Program-made: the position numbers and the translations under genes
Shown: positions 45,433 through 57,523 of the stretch, piece after piece
How the letters are laid out: the number at the start of each line of letters is the position of its first letter
Numbering within the stretch: position 1 is the first letter of the stretch
The notes under the pieces: generated by a model
What the model saw: only the letters and a program-made list of their open reading frames with translations
Databases searched by the model: none
What the model was told of the DNA's origin: nothing
NCBI GenBank assembly: GCA_007570785.1
Contig: ML664157.1
Span: forward strand, 6,967,363-7,031,362
DNA length: 64,000 nt
Direction of reading: 5' to 3'
DNA from: Antilocapra americana
Taxonomy: Eukaryota > Chordata > Mammalia > Artiodactyla > Antilocapridae

Positions 45433-47718
45433 TTCAGTTCAGTAGCTCAGTCGTGTCCGACTCTTTGAGCTCATGAACCACAGCACACCAGGCCACCCTG
45501 TCCATCACCAACTCCTGGAGTTTACCCAAACTCATGTCCATTGACTCGGTGATACCATCCAACCATCTCATCCTCTGTCGTCACCTTCTCCTCCTGCCCT
45601 CAATCTTTCCTAGCATCAGTTCAGTTCAGTCGCTCAGTCATATCTGACTGTTTGCAACCCCATGTATCACAGCACACCAGGCCTCCATGTCCATTGCCAA
45701 CCCCCAGAGTCCACCCAAACCCATGTCCATCAAATCAGTGATGCCCTCCAACCATCTTATCCTATGCCATCCCCTCCTCCTCCTGTCCTCAATCTTTCCC
45801 AGCATCAGAACTTTAGCAGTGAGTCAGCTCTTCACATCAGGTGGCCAGTGTATTACAGTTTCAGTTTCGACATTAGTCCTTCCAATGAACACCCAGGACT
45901 GATCTCCTTTAGGATGGACTGGTTGGATCTCCTTGCAGTCCAAGGGACTCTCAAGAGTCTTCTCCAACACCACAGTTCAAAAGCATCAGTTCTTCGGCGC
46001 TCAGCTTTCTTTATAGTACAACTTTCACATCCATACATGACCACTGGAAAAACCATAACCTTGACTAGATGGACCTTTGTTGGCAAAGTGATGTCTCTGC
46101 TTTTTAATATGCTGTCTAGATTGGTCATAACTTTCTTTCCAAGGAGTAAGCATCTTTTAATTTCATGGCTGCAGTCACCATCTGCAGTGATTTTGGAGCT
46201 CCTCAAAATAAAGTCTGCCACTATTTCCACTGTTTCCCCATCTATTTGCCATTAACTGATGGGACCGGATGCCATGATCTTCATTTTCTGAATATTGAGC
46301 TTTAAGCTAGCTTTTTCCACTCTCCTCTTTCACTTTCATCAAGAGGCTCTTTAGTTCTTCTTCACTTTCTCCCATAAGAGTGGTATCATCTGCATATCTG
46401 AGGTTATTGATATTTCTCCCAGCAATCTTGATTCCAGCTTGTGCTTCCTCCAACCTAATGTTTCTCATGGTGTACTCTGCATATAAGTTAAATAAGCAGG
46501 GTGACAATATACAGCCTTGATGTACTCCTTTTCCTATTTGTAACCAGTCTGTTGTTTTATGTCCAGTTCTAACTGTTCCTTCCTGACCTGCATACGGGTT
46601 TCTCAAGAGGCAGGTCAGGTGGTCATGTATTTCCATTTCCATCTCTTTCAAAATTTTCCACAATTTACTGTTATCCCCACAGTCAAAGGCTTTGGCGTAG
46701 TCAATAAAGCAGAAATAGCTGTTTTTCTGGAACTCTGTTATTGTTTTGATTTTTCCAGAAGATGCTGACAATTTGATCTCTGGTTCCTCTGCCTTTTCTA
46801 AAAGTAGCTTGAACATCTGGAAGTCCACGGTTCACGTATTGTTGAAGCCTGGCTTGGAGAATTTTGAGCATTACTTTGCTAGCATCTGAGATAAGTGCAA
46901 TTGTGCAATAGTTTGAACATTTTTTTGGCATTGCCCTTCTTCGGGACTGGAATAAAAACTGACCTTTTTCCAGTCCTGTGGCCACTGCTGAATTTTCTAA
47001 ATTTGCTGATATAAGGAGTGCAGCACTTTCGCAGCATCATCTTTTAGGATTTGGAATAGCTCAACTGGAATTCCATCAGCTCCACTAGTTTTTTTCATAG
47101 TGATGCTTCCTAAGGTCCATTTGACTTCACATTCCAGGATATCTGCCTCTAGGTGAGTAATCATACCATCGTGATCTTCTGGGTCATGAAGATTTTTTAT
47201 TTTGTATGATTCTTCTGTGTATTCTTGCCACCTCTTCTTAATATCATCTGTTTCTGTTAGCTCCCTACCATTTCTGTCCTTTATTGAGCTCATTTTTGCA
47301 TGAAATGTTCCTTTGGTATCTTTAATTTTCTTGAAGAGATCTCTAGTCTTTCCCATTCTATTGTTTTCCTCTATTTCTTTGCACTGATTGCTAAGGAGGG
47401 CTTTCTTATCTCTCCTTGCTATTCTCTGGAACTCTACATTCAGATGGGAATATCTTTCCTTTTCTCCTTTGCTTTTCACTTCTCTTCTTTTCACAGCTGT
47501 TTGTAAGGCCTCCTCTGACAGCCACTTTGCTTTTTTTGCATTTCTTTTTCTTGGGGATGGTCTTGATCCCTTTTTCTATACAATGTCACGAACCTCCATC
47601 CATAGTTCATCAGGCACTCTGTCTATCAGATCTAGTCCCATAAATCTATTTCTCACTTCCACTGTATAATCATAAGGGATTTGATTTAGGTCATACCTAA
47701 ATGGTCTTGTGGTTTAGT
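45433..47718 (-). mobile_element. BovB LINE with tandemly repeated 3' end
   Basis: Two BovB 3' ends follow each other on the plus strand: the first runs from 'cttcagttcagtagctcagt' and stops at 'ctttcctagcatca' (about 45618); a second starts immediately at 'gttcagttcagtcgctcagt' and continues through the whole C-terminal and RT region to about 47718 (the 'ggtcatacctaaatggtctt' region). The first unit is about 186 bases and differs from the second at many positions. The endonuclease part is missing. Confidence 0.94.
45640..47718 (-). pseudogene. BovB reverse transcriptase ORF, broken
   Basis: RTE-type RT protein in several frames on the minus strand. From N to C: linker region KRREVKSKGEKERYSHLN and KTRDLFKKIKDTKGTFHAKM (47494 downward), SGADGIPVELFQILKDDAAK, then CSNYCTIALISDASKVMLKI, FIDYAKAFDC, QIGKGVHQGCILSPCLFNLY, catalytic NLRYADDTTL (YADD codons at 46385-46396), then the C-terminal part LWCWRRLLRVPWTARR and SNQSILKEISPGCSLEGL. 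Frame breaks lie near 46990, 46830-46700 (overlapping frames) and 46300-46230. The active-site YADD is intact, but the endonuclease domain is absent, so the copy is dead on arrival. Confidence 0.92.
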
Positions 47719-48536
47719 CATACTCAATAATTTACCCATTAGATAGCAGGAGAGTGACGATCTTGGAGTTATACCAAGTTTGTTTCTCTGGAAGTGGTGC
47801 TTTTACTCTTAAGCTGTGCATTCTCACATCTCTTCTATGCAGATCTCCTAGATGGCCATCAGCCTTCATGAATACCTCAAACAGGCTTGAGTTTCTAAAA
47901 GATTCAGAAACATTCCTCTGAGAATTTCCTACAATTCAGTGAGTCAGCATATTCTCCCATCTTTGCTTGCATTTCTCTTCCTTTAAACATACAACATACA
48001 AGACACATACACACGTGCGTGCGCATGCACACACACACGCACACACACACACACCTCTGTTCTACTAGGCAAAAGTGTATATTTATAACCATATTAAAAC
48101 AGCTGTTCATTTGGTTTTTTTTGTTTTTGTTTTTTTTTTTAAAAACACTAGTAGTGAAGTGGTTTCAGGCAGGTAAAGGCGGGAATTGAAATGATGAGAG
48201 GAGCTTTAAAATTAATTCAAATTTATATCTTGGTCTTTCACATCTCATGCTTTAATGCACAGATACACATTGCATGGAAGATTTTCAGAATGGAAGAGAG
48301 AAAATTGCTAGATTCAAGGGTCACTAGAAACAAGAGCCCAAATAGAAATTGCTCATGTAACTTTTCCTGGGGGCAGTTATTTCTACCTGCTTACTGCTGT
48401 TCCCATCCTTTGTGCACTGTTTGAGGTGGCCGCAGCATTCCTGTCTTTCAGTGTGAGATCTCAGATCATGAAACTTATCTAGAGCTTACCAGTTCCCAGA
48501 TTATATCAACTGTTAAGTCACCAACAACCAGCCTTG
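47719..48536. other. Unassigned non-coding DNA
   Basis: About 0.8 kb. Contains a CA-type microsatellite and a T run near 48113-48140. No gene recognised. Confidence 0.5.
48001..48054 (+). repeat. (CA)n microsatellite, interrupted
   Basis: ACACATACACACGTGCGTGCG, then a CACACACACGCACACACACACACAC run. The GTGCGTGCGCATGCAC part is an alternating purine-pyrimidine stretch of the type that favours Z-DNA. Confidence 0.9.
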
Positions 48537-48760
48537 CGGGGCTTCCCAGGTGACTCAGTGGTAAAGAATCTGCCTGCTAATGCAGGAGAAGTAGGAGACA
48601 AAGGTTCAATCCCTGGGTCAGGAAGATCTCCTGGAGGAGGAAATGGCAACCCACTCCAGTATTCTTGCTTGGAGAGTTCCAAGAACAGAAGAGCCTGGTG
48701 GGCTGCAGTCCATGGGGTTACAAAGAGTAAGACACGACTGAGTGATTGAGCACACACATA
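48537..48760 (+). mobile_element. Bov-tA SINE
   Basis: Head 'ggggcttcccaggtgactca', 'ggttcaatccctgggtcagg', 'ggaggaggaaatggcaaccc', tail 'aagacacgactgagtgattg'. Full length. Confidence 0.94.
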
Positions 48761-49528
48761 AGAAGTCTTGGGAGCTCTCAGGAGCTCTGTCTTACTGCCT
48801 CTGTCACACAGTGAAAAGATGCCATTGGGCTTTTCAGACAAATTCTAAGCATTAGTTTATCTCCTTGGTCTTTTAATCTCCAGATTGTGCTCAAGCCAAA
48901 CTACAAAAAAGACATGAAACCAGAAGAGTTAGCTATATCACGTTTATATTTTGTCTTTCTGTTCTGTCATGGACTCTTACTTATATCTTTCTTCATTTTT
49001 TTTTGCCAGTCCCACAGTGAATGGTGGAGCGCTGTGTCCCTCCTGGGGTGACCATCTTCCTGGACTGCAGAGTGAGCAGTACCCTCTGGAGTGCAGTGTG
49101 CTGGCACCTACAGGTCTGCCTGAGTAGGAAGCTTGATACCTGTTTGTGAATTAAGAAATGGGGAAGAATATAATGACCACTATTCTGTTGTACTATGTTT
49201 TGTAGAATTGATTTTGTCAGGTGACATATAGGAATACTCATAACTATACTAATGAGGAAAACATTGAATTCTTTTCAGTGGACAGGTAAAGCTCTTATTT
49301 TGGTAATAGCTTTATTTGATATACATGGATGGAGGGAACAATAACAAGAGTAAATGAAATATTTGAATTTAAAAATCTTTCTCTGTTACTCTTAAAATAC
49401 TCCCTTGTATTAATAAAAGATAGTATATTTCAAATTTTAAAATTTAAGAATACTGAACTCATGGATGAAGTCAGAGTAATCATCAGAGTATATTCTGTGG
49501 ATAAGAATAGAGAACAAATTCATATTTC
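48761..49528. other. Unassigned non-coding DNA
   Basis: About 0.77 kb, AT-rich towards the right; no element or gene recognised. Confidence 0.5.
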
Positions 49529-49566
49529 TTTGAATACTGTACAAAGTTTTAATGATAATGCTATAT

Positions 49567-50712
49567 TGTTGTTGTTCAGTCGCCCAGACATGTCTGACTC
49601 TTTGCGACCCTATAGACTGTAGCATGCCAGGCCTCTCCATCCAGCACCATCTCCTGAAATTTGCCCAAGTTCATGTCCATTGCATCAGTGATGCCATCCA
49701 TCCATCTCATCCTCTGAGGCCCTCTTCTCCTTCTGCCCTCAATCTTTCCCAGCATTAGGGACTTTTCCAATGAGTCAGCTGTTCCCATCAGATGATCAAA
49801 ATACTGGAGTTTCAGTTTCAGCATTAGTTCTTCCAACGAGTATTCAGGATTAATTTCCCTTAAGACTCACTGGTTTGATCTCCCTGCTGTCAAAGGGACT
49901 CTCAGGAGTCTTCTCCAGCACCATAGTTCAAAGGCATCAATTCTTCGGTGCTCTGCCTTCTTTATGGTCCAGCTCTCACAACTGTACATGACTACTGGGA
50001 AGACCATAACCTTGACTATACCGACCTTTGTCAGCAATGTAATGTCTCTGTTTTATAACACACTGTCTAGGTTTGTCACAGGTTTCCTGCCAAGAAGCGA
50101 AGGTCTTCTGATTTCATGGCTGCAGTCACTATCCACAGTGATTTTAGAAGCCAAAAAAAGGAAATCTGTCGCTACTTCCACATCTCCCCCCTCTATTTGC
50201 CATGAAGTAATGGAGCCAGATGCCATAATCTTAGCTTTTTTAATATTTAGTTGTGAGCCAGCTATTTCACTCTCCTCCTTCACCCTCAAGAGGCTCTTAT
50301 GTTCCTCTTTGCTTTCTGCCATTAGAGTGGTATCATCCACATACCTGAGGTTGTTGATAATTCTGCCTGTTTTGATTCCAGCTTGAAAGTCATCCAGCCC
50401 AGCATTTCTCATGATGTTCTTAGCATATAGATTAAACAGTGTGACAGCAAAGAGCCATGTCATACTTTTTTCTCAATACTAAATCAGTCAGTTCTTCCGT
50501 ACAGAGTTCTAACTTCTGCTTCTTGACCCACATACAGGTTTCTCAGGGGACACTTAAGATGGTCTGGTATTCCCCATCTCTTTAAGAGCTTTCCACAGTT
50601 TTTTTTTTTTTACGGTCCACACAGTCAAAGGTTTTGGCATAGTTGGTGAAACAGAGGTAGATGCTTTTCCTGAATTCCCTAGTTTTCTCTATGATCCAGT
50701 GAATGTTGGTAA
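49567..50712 (-). mobile_element. BovB LINE, 5' truncated, with 37-38-bp target duplication
   Basis: Runs from the complement of the BovB 3' end ('gttgttcagtcgcccagaca') through the C-terminal coding part to the RT core (FAKAMPKTFD-region complement near 50640-50690). Readable RT part: LFNLYAKNIMRNAGLDDFQA, NNLRYVDDTTLMAESKEEHK, with YADD changed to YVDD. A 13-base T run near 50599-50611 disrupts the frame. The 38 bases at 49529-49566 and 37 bases at 50713-50749 match with two substitutions and one gap, an unusually long target-site duplication. Confidence 0.94.
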
Positions 50713-50749
50713 TTTGAATATTGTACAAAGTTTAATGATAATGTTATAT

Positions 50750-52299
50750 ACATACATGATAGGTCTATAACTGTATGCTGAATATCTCAATAACCAAGGC
50801 CAATGTTTATTTATTCATTCATTTTAAAAAATTACTGAACATTAATGATAAGAGACTAAGAATGTTTCCTGTGGTACTGAAGCCAAGTGGAATACTACAT
50901 ATTAAGATATGAAGCTTTGAGAATGTACAATACACATTTTCAATAGATATTTCAAAGATTTTTTTCTTAAAAGTCTGTTAAAAGTTTCTGTTGATAGAAA
51001 AGAGATGTAGATAGAGTTCAGAATAATGGAACATCCATGGCTAAAAAATAACCAGGCATCATCTCATCTTTAACTTGTTTTCAGGTTCCTTTCAAAGGAG
51101 AGGCTACACAGTCAAGGCACCCAAGGTAATCAACACAGTCTTTGTGAATTTCCTTCCTGTTGCCCTTCACTAACTGCTCCAGAGATGTCTTCAATCATTT
51201 TTCCTCATTCTAGGTTAAAGAGTTTTCTTGACTGGGAGGTCTTAAAGTAATACTTCACAGGAAATTACAAAGGAAGAGCCCAGATCTTTGAGTAATTGAA
51301 CTATTATTATGAAAGTTACATACCTTCCCCCCAAATTACTTGTTTGTAAAAGGTTTATCATTAAGATTTTAAAATTTCTAAACAAATATAGACTAAGGCC
51401 AAAGGTGGAGGGAGGTGAGTGGGAAAGTTCACTGTGGTATAGGCAATGTTAAAGGAGAAGTGTGAAACAAAATTTTCCAGCTACCAGTTAATATTGCAGA
51501 TTTATTGAGATATTTGGGTTATTGAAATATTGTAAAACTTTTAAATCTAGGCCTTCACACCTGACATTATCCAAATATAACTGGCCTCAGGAAATATATC
51601 CCTTGTTACTAGGGATTGTCTTGTTACAAGTTAGAGTGATTTGCAAACTGGCTAAAGAAGTTTATAATCTGAAATTTCATCATTTATACCATATAATCAT
51701 GACTGCCATATTTCAAAGAAAAGTGATTCAAATCCCCAAGCCCTAAAGTTGATATGCTCAAGGAAATTCAAAAAATTCTTTAGAAGTCTATCTAATTAGT
51801 AATTTCTGTTTATCCCAGATACTAAAATCTTAAGAAAATGTGACACTTTTTGGAACTTTGATGTAACCAATGTGGTATGATGCCAGGATTCATTGTGTAA
51901 AGCCAGAATTTAATCAATGTTGTAAAACTGCAGCATTCAGATTGCAGAGAAATAAATACCTTAATGTCTATCGAGGGAGTGATAGGGCTGATTAATGAAA
52001 GTCTAGCTAATTAATGAAAGACTGCAGAAAGGTTGATGGAATTTAGCTGTTTGTCTCTGTTTTTTTTTAATCTCAAAGCTTAAGAAGTTATCTCTGTTCC
52101 TGTTTTGGAGAAAGGGGGTTTTCTAAAGAGATGCTGTGGACAGAGAAATGAACTATGAGATCACCCCAGCAGAGAGCCTCCAGCCATCAGCTTCCCAGGG
52201 TTTGACGCATCTGCAGAGAGGCAGCTTGCTCAAGCACATCATTTTTTTTCCCCCCGTCAGAACACAGACAATGATTGATCAAGGTGGGATATAAAGACT
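50750..52299. other. Unassigned AT-rich DNA, 1.55 kb
   Basis: No named repeat and no domain-bearing frame. Minor feature: ATTAATGAAAG occurs twice close together near 51991-52020 (short tandem repeat). Confidence 0.5.
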
Positions 52300-52698
52300 C
52301 TGCCATTTTATTCTTTTTAACTTTTCTTTTCTTTTGGGGTATAGTCAATTAATAGTGCTGTGATAGTTTCAGCTGAACAGCTAAAGGACTCACATATATA
52401 CATATATCCATTCTCTCCCCAACCCCCGCCCCCATCCAGGCTGCCACATAACACTGAGCAGAGCTCCATGTGCTGTACAGTAGGTCCTTGTTGGTTATCC
52501 ATTTTAAATATAGTGGTGTGTACATGTCCATCTCAAATTCCCTAACTATACCTTCCCCTCATCCTTTCCCCTGGAAACCATAAGTTCATTCTCTAAGTCT
52601 GTGAGTTTCTTTCTGTTTTGTAAGTAAATTCATTTGCATCATTTCTTTTTAGATTACACATATAAGGGATGTCATATCATATTTCTCCTTCTCTAAGA
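52300..52698 (-). mobile_element. L1 3' UTR fragment
   Basis: Complement of the L1 3' UTR: 'ttttggggtatagtcaatta', 'atatacatatatccattctc', 'gtgctgtacagtaggtcctt', 'ggttatccattttaaatata', 'gtgtacatgtccatctcaaa', 'aagtctgtgagtttctttct', 'attacacatataagggatgt'. Strongly 5' truncated. Confidence 0.87.
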
Positions 52699-53471
52699 TC
52701 CAACCATTGTAGCTCAATGGGGTCACTTCTGATGGGACATATACTCCTGAGATTTCCATGGGGATTTCTCCCTCTGCTCCATCCTGCTTTCTTCCCTTCC
52801 CTTCCAAAGATGTTGATATCAAATTCCATCTCAGTATCTTATGCCAGAGAATCAAAACTTCAACAAAAGGTAAAGTGACATATTGATATATATACTGTCT
52901 GTGTTAGTTTGAGGGAATTATGAAAAACACACACCTATACAGAATTAACAGAATGTGTTATCAAACACAAAGAGATGGATTTATTATAATTTTGCAAAGC
53001 TCTAATTTCATTGCTTCATCTTTCATCAACCCCTCAGTCAAAGCTCACAGGTAAATCAGAAATTACTGAAATCTTTCTATCACTCTATAGCACATCCTCT
53101 TATACTCTAAAAATTGCCAATTTAAACAGTAATATCGTAAAAGAGAATTGGATGAAAAAGAATCAAAGCAGCTGAAAAGATACTGCAATATGGAAGCACT
53201 GGAAGAAATATGCAGAATGCTAACAATGTGAAAGAGACTGCAGAAAACACTTTCATTAAATCAAGTCACACAGAAATCCATTTTAATGTGAATGACCTAG
53301 TGAGGATCATGTCTTTGGATAAATAATTCAATGAACTTATTATTTAATTAGTACCTACATATGTCAGGCCAGCTGTTAGGTATAGCAAGAGTTATAACAA
53401 AGTGAAATCAAGAAGTTTGTGCTTTCAGATACAGAATCAAATACAGAAACTTGTTAACTACATATAAAGTG
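52699..53471. other. Unassigned non-coding DNA
   Basis: About 0.77 kb, AT-rich; nothing recognised. Confidence 0.5.
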
Positions 53472-53479
53472 CTGTAGGG

Positions 53480-54129
53480 GGGCATATACCCTGAGAAAAC
53501 CATAACTGAAAAAGACATATGCACACCAAAGTTTATTGCAACACTATTTACAATAGTTATGACATGGAAGTAATGTAGATGCCCATCAACCAATGAAAGG
53601 ATGAAGAAGCTGTGGTACATATACACAATGGAATATTACTCAGCCATAAAAAGGAATGCATTTGAGTCAGTTTTAGTGAGGTGGATGAATCTAGAGCCTA
53701 TTATACAGAGTGAAGTAAATCAGAAAGAGAAAAACAACTATTGTTTATTAATGCATGCATGTGGAATCTAGAAAAATGGTGCTGATGAACCTATTTGCAG
53801 GGCAGGAGTTGAGCTGCAGACATAGAGAACAGACTTTGGACAGCGGGAGAATGAGAGAGTGAGACAAATTGAGAGATTAGCATTGAAACATATACATTCC
53901 TATCTGTAAAGTAGATAGCTATTGGGAAGTTGCTGTATGACAGGGAGATCAATGTGGTCCTTTGTGATAACCTAGAGGCGTGGGATGGGGGTGGGGGTGG
54001 CGGTGGCAGAGAGGTTCAAGAGGGAGGGGACATATGCATACTTGTGGCTGATTCATGTTGTTGCATGGCAGAAACCAACACAAAATTGTACAACTCTTAC
54101 CCTCCAATTAAAAAATTTTTTTTTAAATA
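53480..54129 (+). mobile_element. L1 3' end (end of ORF2 plus 3' UTR)
   Basis: Plus strand reads the end of ORF2: 'gcatataccctgagaaaacc', 'aactgaaaaagacatatgca', 'gtggtacatatacacaatgg', 'aatattactcagccataaaa', then the 3' UTR 'aatctagaaaaatggtgctg', 'gggcaggagttgagctgcag' and 'agaaaccaacacaaaattgt', with an A/T tail. Candidate 8-bp target duplication CTGTAGGG (53472-53479) and CTATAGGG (54130-54137). A GGGGGTGGGGGTGGCGGTGG spot lies near 53984-54004. Confidence 0.88.
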
Positions 54130-54137
54130 CTATAGGG

Positions 54138-54483
54138 TTCCAGAAACAGACAGACAGGGAAACAGAGAGAGATGGAGACAAGAGAGAGACAAAGACAGAG
54201 ATGGAAGATTTGTTTGAGAGAGGAAGAAAAGCTTTATGGAGTAGATACATCTGAATGACACTATGGAAAACAAGCAAAATTCTGCCACTTAGGACTTAAA
54301 GGATGTGGAGTGAAGGTTAAGACAAGGATATCAATGATGGAAAGGAAGTACATCTGATGCTTAACTTGACTTCAGTCTCTGTCTCACGCATAGAGAGAAA
54401 CACTCATAGTTGAACAAGATTCGGGCCTTTTGAACTGCATCTCTTGAAACACAGTTAACCCATTAAATAGTTCGAGGTGAACT
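54138..54483. other. Unassigned DNA with purine-rich start
   Basis: Begins with an imperfect GACA/GAGA-rich run (54146-54200), then unrecognised sequence. Confidence 0.5.
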
Positions 54484-54494
54484 TGTTGGAGGGT

Positions 54495-57400
54495 CGGTTG
54501 AGTTTAGTCGCTCAGTTGTGTCCGACTATTTGAGACCCCATGGACTGCAGCATGCCAGGCCTCCTTGTCCGTTGTCAACTCCTGGAGTTTACTCAAATTC
54601 ATGTCCATTGAATCGATGGTGCCATCCAACCATCTTGTACTCTGTCATTCCCTTCTCCTCTCACCTTCAATATTTCCCAGCATCAGGGTCTTTTCCAATG
54701 ACACAGTTTTTTGCATCAGGTGGCCAAAGTATTGGAGTTTCAGCTTCAACATCAGCCCTTCCAATGAACACTCAGGAATGATCTCCTTTAGGATGGACTA
54801 TTTGGATCTCCTTTCAGTCCAAGGGACTCTCAAGAGTCTTCTCCACACTATACTTTAAAAGTATCAATTCTTTGGCACTCAGCTTTCTTTATAGTCCAAC
54901 TCTCACATCCATACATGACCACTGGAAAAACCATAGCCTTGACTAAATGGACATTTGTTGGCAAAGTAATGTCTCTGCTTTTTAATATCCTGTCTAGGTT
55001 GGTCAAAATTTTTCTTCCAAGAGGCAAGAGTCTTTTAATTTCATGGCTGCAGTCACCATCTACAGTGATTTTGGACCTCAAGAAAATACAGTCTGTCACT
55101 GTTTCCACTGTTTCCCCATCTCTTTGCCACAAAGTGATGGGACTGGACACCATAATCTTAGTTTTTTGAATGTGGAGCTTTAAGCCAACCTTTTCACTCT
55201 CCTCTTTCACTTTCATCAAGAGGCTCTTTAGTTCTTCACTTTCTGCCATCAGGGTGGTGTCATCTGCATATCTGAGGTTATTTATATTTCTCCCAGAAAT
55301 CTTGATTCCAGCTTGTGCTTCATCCAGCCCAGCGTTTCTCATGATGTACTCTGCATAGAAGTTAAATAAGCAGGGTGACAATATACAGCCTTGATGTACT
55401 CCTTTTCCTATTTGGAACCTGTCTGTTGTTCCGTGTCCAGGTCTAACTGTTCCTTCCTGATCTGTATACAGGTTTTTCAAAAGGCGGGTCAGGTGGTCTG
55501 GTAGTCCTATCTCTTTCAGAATTTTCGAGAGTTTGTTGTGATCCACACAGTCAAAGGCTTTCGCATAGTCAATAAAGCAGAAGTATATCTTTTTCTGGAG
55601 CTCTCTTGCTTTTTCGATAATCCAACAGATTTGAAAATTTGATCTCTTGTTCCTCTGCCTTTTCTAAATTCAGTTGACACATCTGGAAGTTCATGGTTCA
55701 CATACTGTTGAAGCCTGGTTTGAAGAATTTTGAGCATTACTTTACTAGCGTGTGAGATGAGTGCAATTGTGCAATAGTTGGAACATTCTTTAGCATTGTC
55801 TTTCTTTATGATTGGAATGAAAACTGACCATTCCCAGTCCTGTGGCCATTGCTGAGTTTTCCAAATTTGCTGACATAATGAATGTAGCACTTTCACAGCA
55901 TCATCTTTCAGGATTTGAAATAGCTCAACTGGAATTCCAACACCTCCACTAGCTTTGTTTGTAGTGATGCTTCCTAAGGCCCACTTGACTTCACATTCCA
56001 GGATGTCTGGCTCTAGGTGAGTGATCACACCTTTGTGATTATCTGGGTTTTGAGGATCTTTTTTTGTATAGTTCTGTGTATTCTTACCACCTCTTCTTAA
56101 TATCGTCTGCTTCTGTTAGCTCCCTACCATTTCTGTCCTTTATTGAGCTCATCTTTGCATGAAATGTTCCCTTGGTATCTCTAATTTTCTTGAAGAGATC
56201 TCTAGTCTTTCCCATTCTATTGTCTTCCTCTATTCTTGCATTGTTGCTGAGGAAGGCTTTCTTATCTCTCCTTGCTATTCTTTGGAACTCTGCATTCAAA
56301 TGGGAATATCTTTCCTTGTCTCCTTTGCTTTTCGCTTCTCTTCTTTTCACAGCTACTTGTAAGGCCTCCTCTGACAGCCATTTTGCCTTTCTTTTTCTTG
56401 GGGATGGTCTTGATCCCTGTCTCCTGTACCGTGTCACAAAGCTCCATTCGTAGTTCTTCAGGAACTCTATCAGATATAATCCTTTGAATCTACTTGTAAC
56501 TTCCACTTTATAACCTTAAGGGATTTGATTTAGGTCATATTTGAATGGTCTAGTGGTTTTCCCTACTTTCTTCAATTTAAATCTGAATTTGGCAATAAGG
56601 AGTTCATAGTCTGAGCCACAGTCAGCTCCTGGTCTTGTTTTTGCTGACTGTATAGAGCTTCTCCATCTTTGGCTGCAAAGAATATAATCAATATAATTTC
56701 AGTATTGACCATCGGGTAAAGTGGTCAATGTGTAGAGTCTTCTCTTGTGTTGTTGGAAGACAGTGTTTGCTATGACAAGTGCCTTCTCTTGGCAAATTTC
56801 TATTAGCCTTTGCTCTGCTTCATTCTGTACTCTAAGGCCAAATTTGTCTGTTACTCCAGGTATTTCTTGACTTCCTACTTTTGCTTTCCAGTCCCCTATC
56901 ATGAAAAGGACATCTTTTGGGGGTGTTCATTCTAGAAGATCTTGTAGGTCTTCATAGAACCATTCAACTTCAGTTTCTTCAGCATTACTGGTCAGAGCAT
57001 AGACTTGGATTACTCTTATACTGAATGATTTGCCTTGGAAACAAACAGAGATCATTCTGTCGTTTTTGAGATTGTATCCAAGTACTACCTTTCTGAGTCT
57101 TTTGTTAACTATGATGGCTACTCCGTTTCTTCTAAGGGATTCTTGCCCACAGTAGTAGATATAATGGTCATCTGAGTTAAATTCACCATTCCAGTCCATT
57201 TTAGTTCGCTGATTCCTAAAATGTCCATGTTCACTCTTGCCATCTCCTGTTTGACCACTTCTAGTTTGCCTTGATTCATGGACCTGACATTGCAGGTTCC
57301 TATGCAATATTGCTCTTTACAGCATCAGAGTTTACTTCCATCACCAGTCATATCCACAACTGGGTGTTGTTTTTGCTTTGCCTCTGGCTCTTCATTCTTT

Positions 57401-57512
57401 CTGGAGTTATTTCTCCACTGATCTTCAGTAGCATATTGGGTACCTACAAACCTGGGCAACTCATCTTTCAGTGTCCTATCTTTTTGCCTCTTCATACTGT
57501 TCATACTATTCA
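54495..57512 (-). mobile_element. BovB LINE, almost complete coding part, 11-bp target duplication
   Basis: The longest BovB here (3.0 kb). Perfect target duplication TGTTGGAGGGT at 54484-54494 and 57513-57523. The 3' end complement 'gtcgctcagttgtgtccgac' starts the element and the other side ends just upstream of the MNSMKRQKDRTLKDEL region, so mainly the 5' UTR is lost. Confidence 0.96.
54510..57512 (-). pseudogene. BovB ORF (endonuclease + reverse transcriptase), broken
   Basis: Minus-strand remains of the single BovB protein, which nicks DNA and copies BovB (and Bov-tA) RNA. N to C: MKRQKDRTLKDELPR and NNSRKNEEPEAKQKQHPVVD (57507-57325), endonuclease with SDDHYIYYCGQESLRRNGVA, NDRMISVCFQGKSF, MIGDWKAKVGSQEIPGVT and LFQQHKRRLYT-type motif (57307-56699), linker (56506-56084), then RT: SGGVGIPVELFQIL, ECSNYCTIALIS, FRKGRGTRDQI (56028-55640), HQGCILSPCLFNFYAEYIMR and catalytic NLRYADDTTL (YADD codons at 55259-55270), then the C-terminal region FPVVMYGCESWTIKKAE. 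At least five stops or frameshifts separate these blocks (near 57310, 56910, 56700-56510, 56080-56030 and 55640-55546). Confidence 0.94.
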
Positions 57513-57523
57513 TGTTGGAGGGT

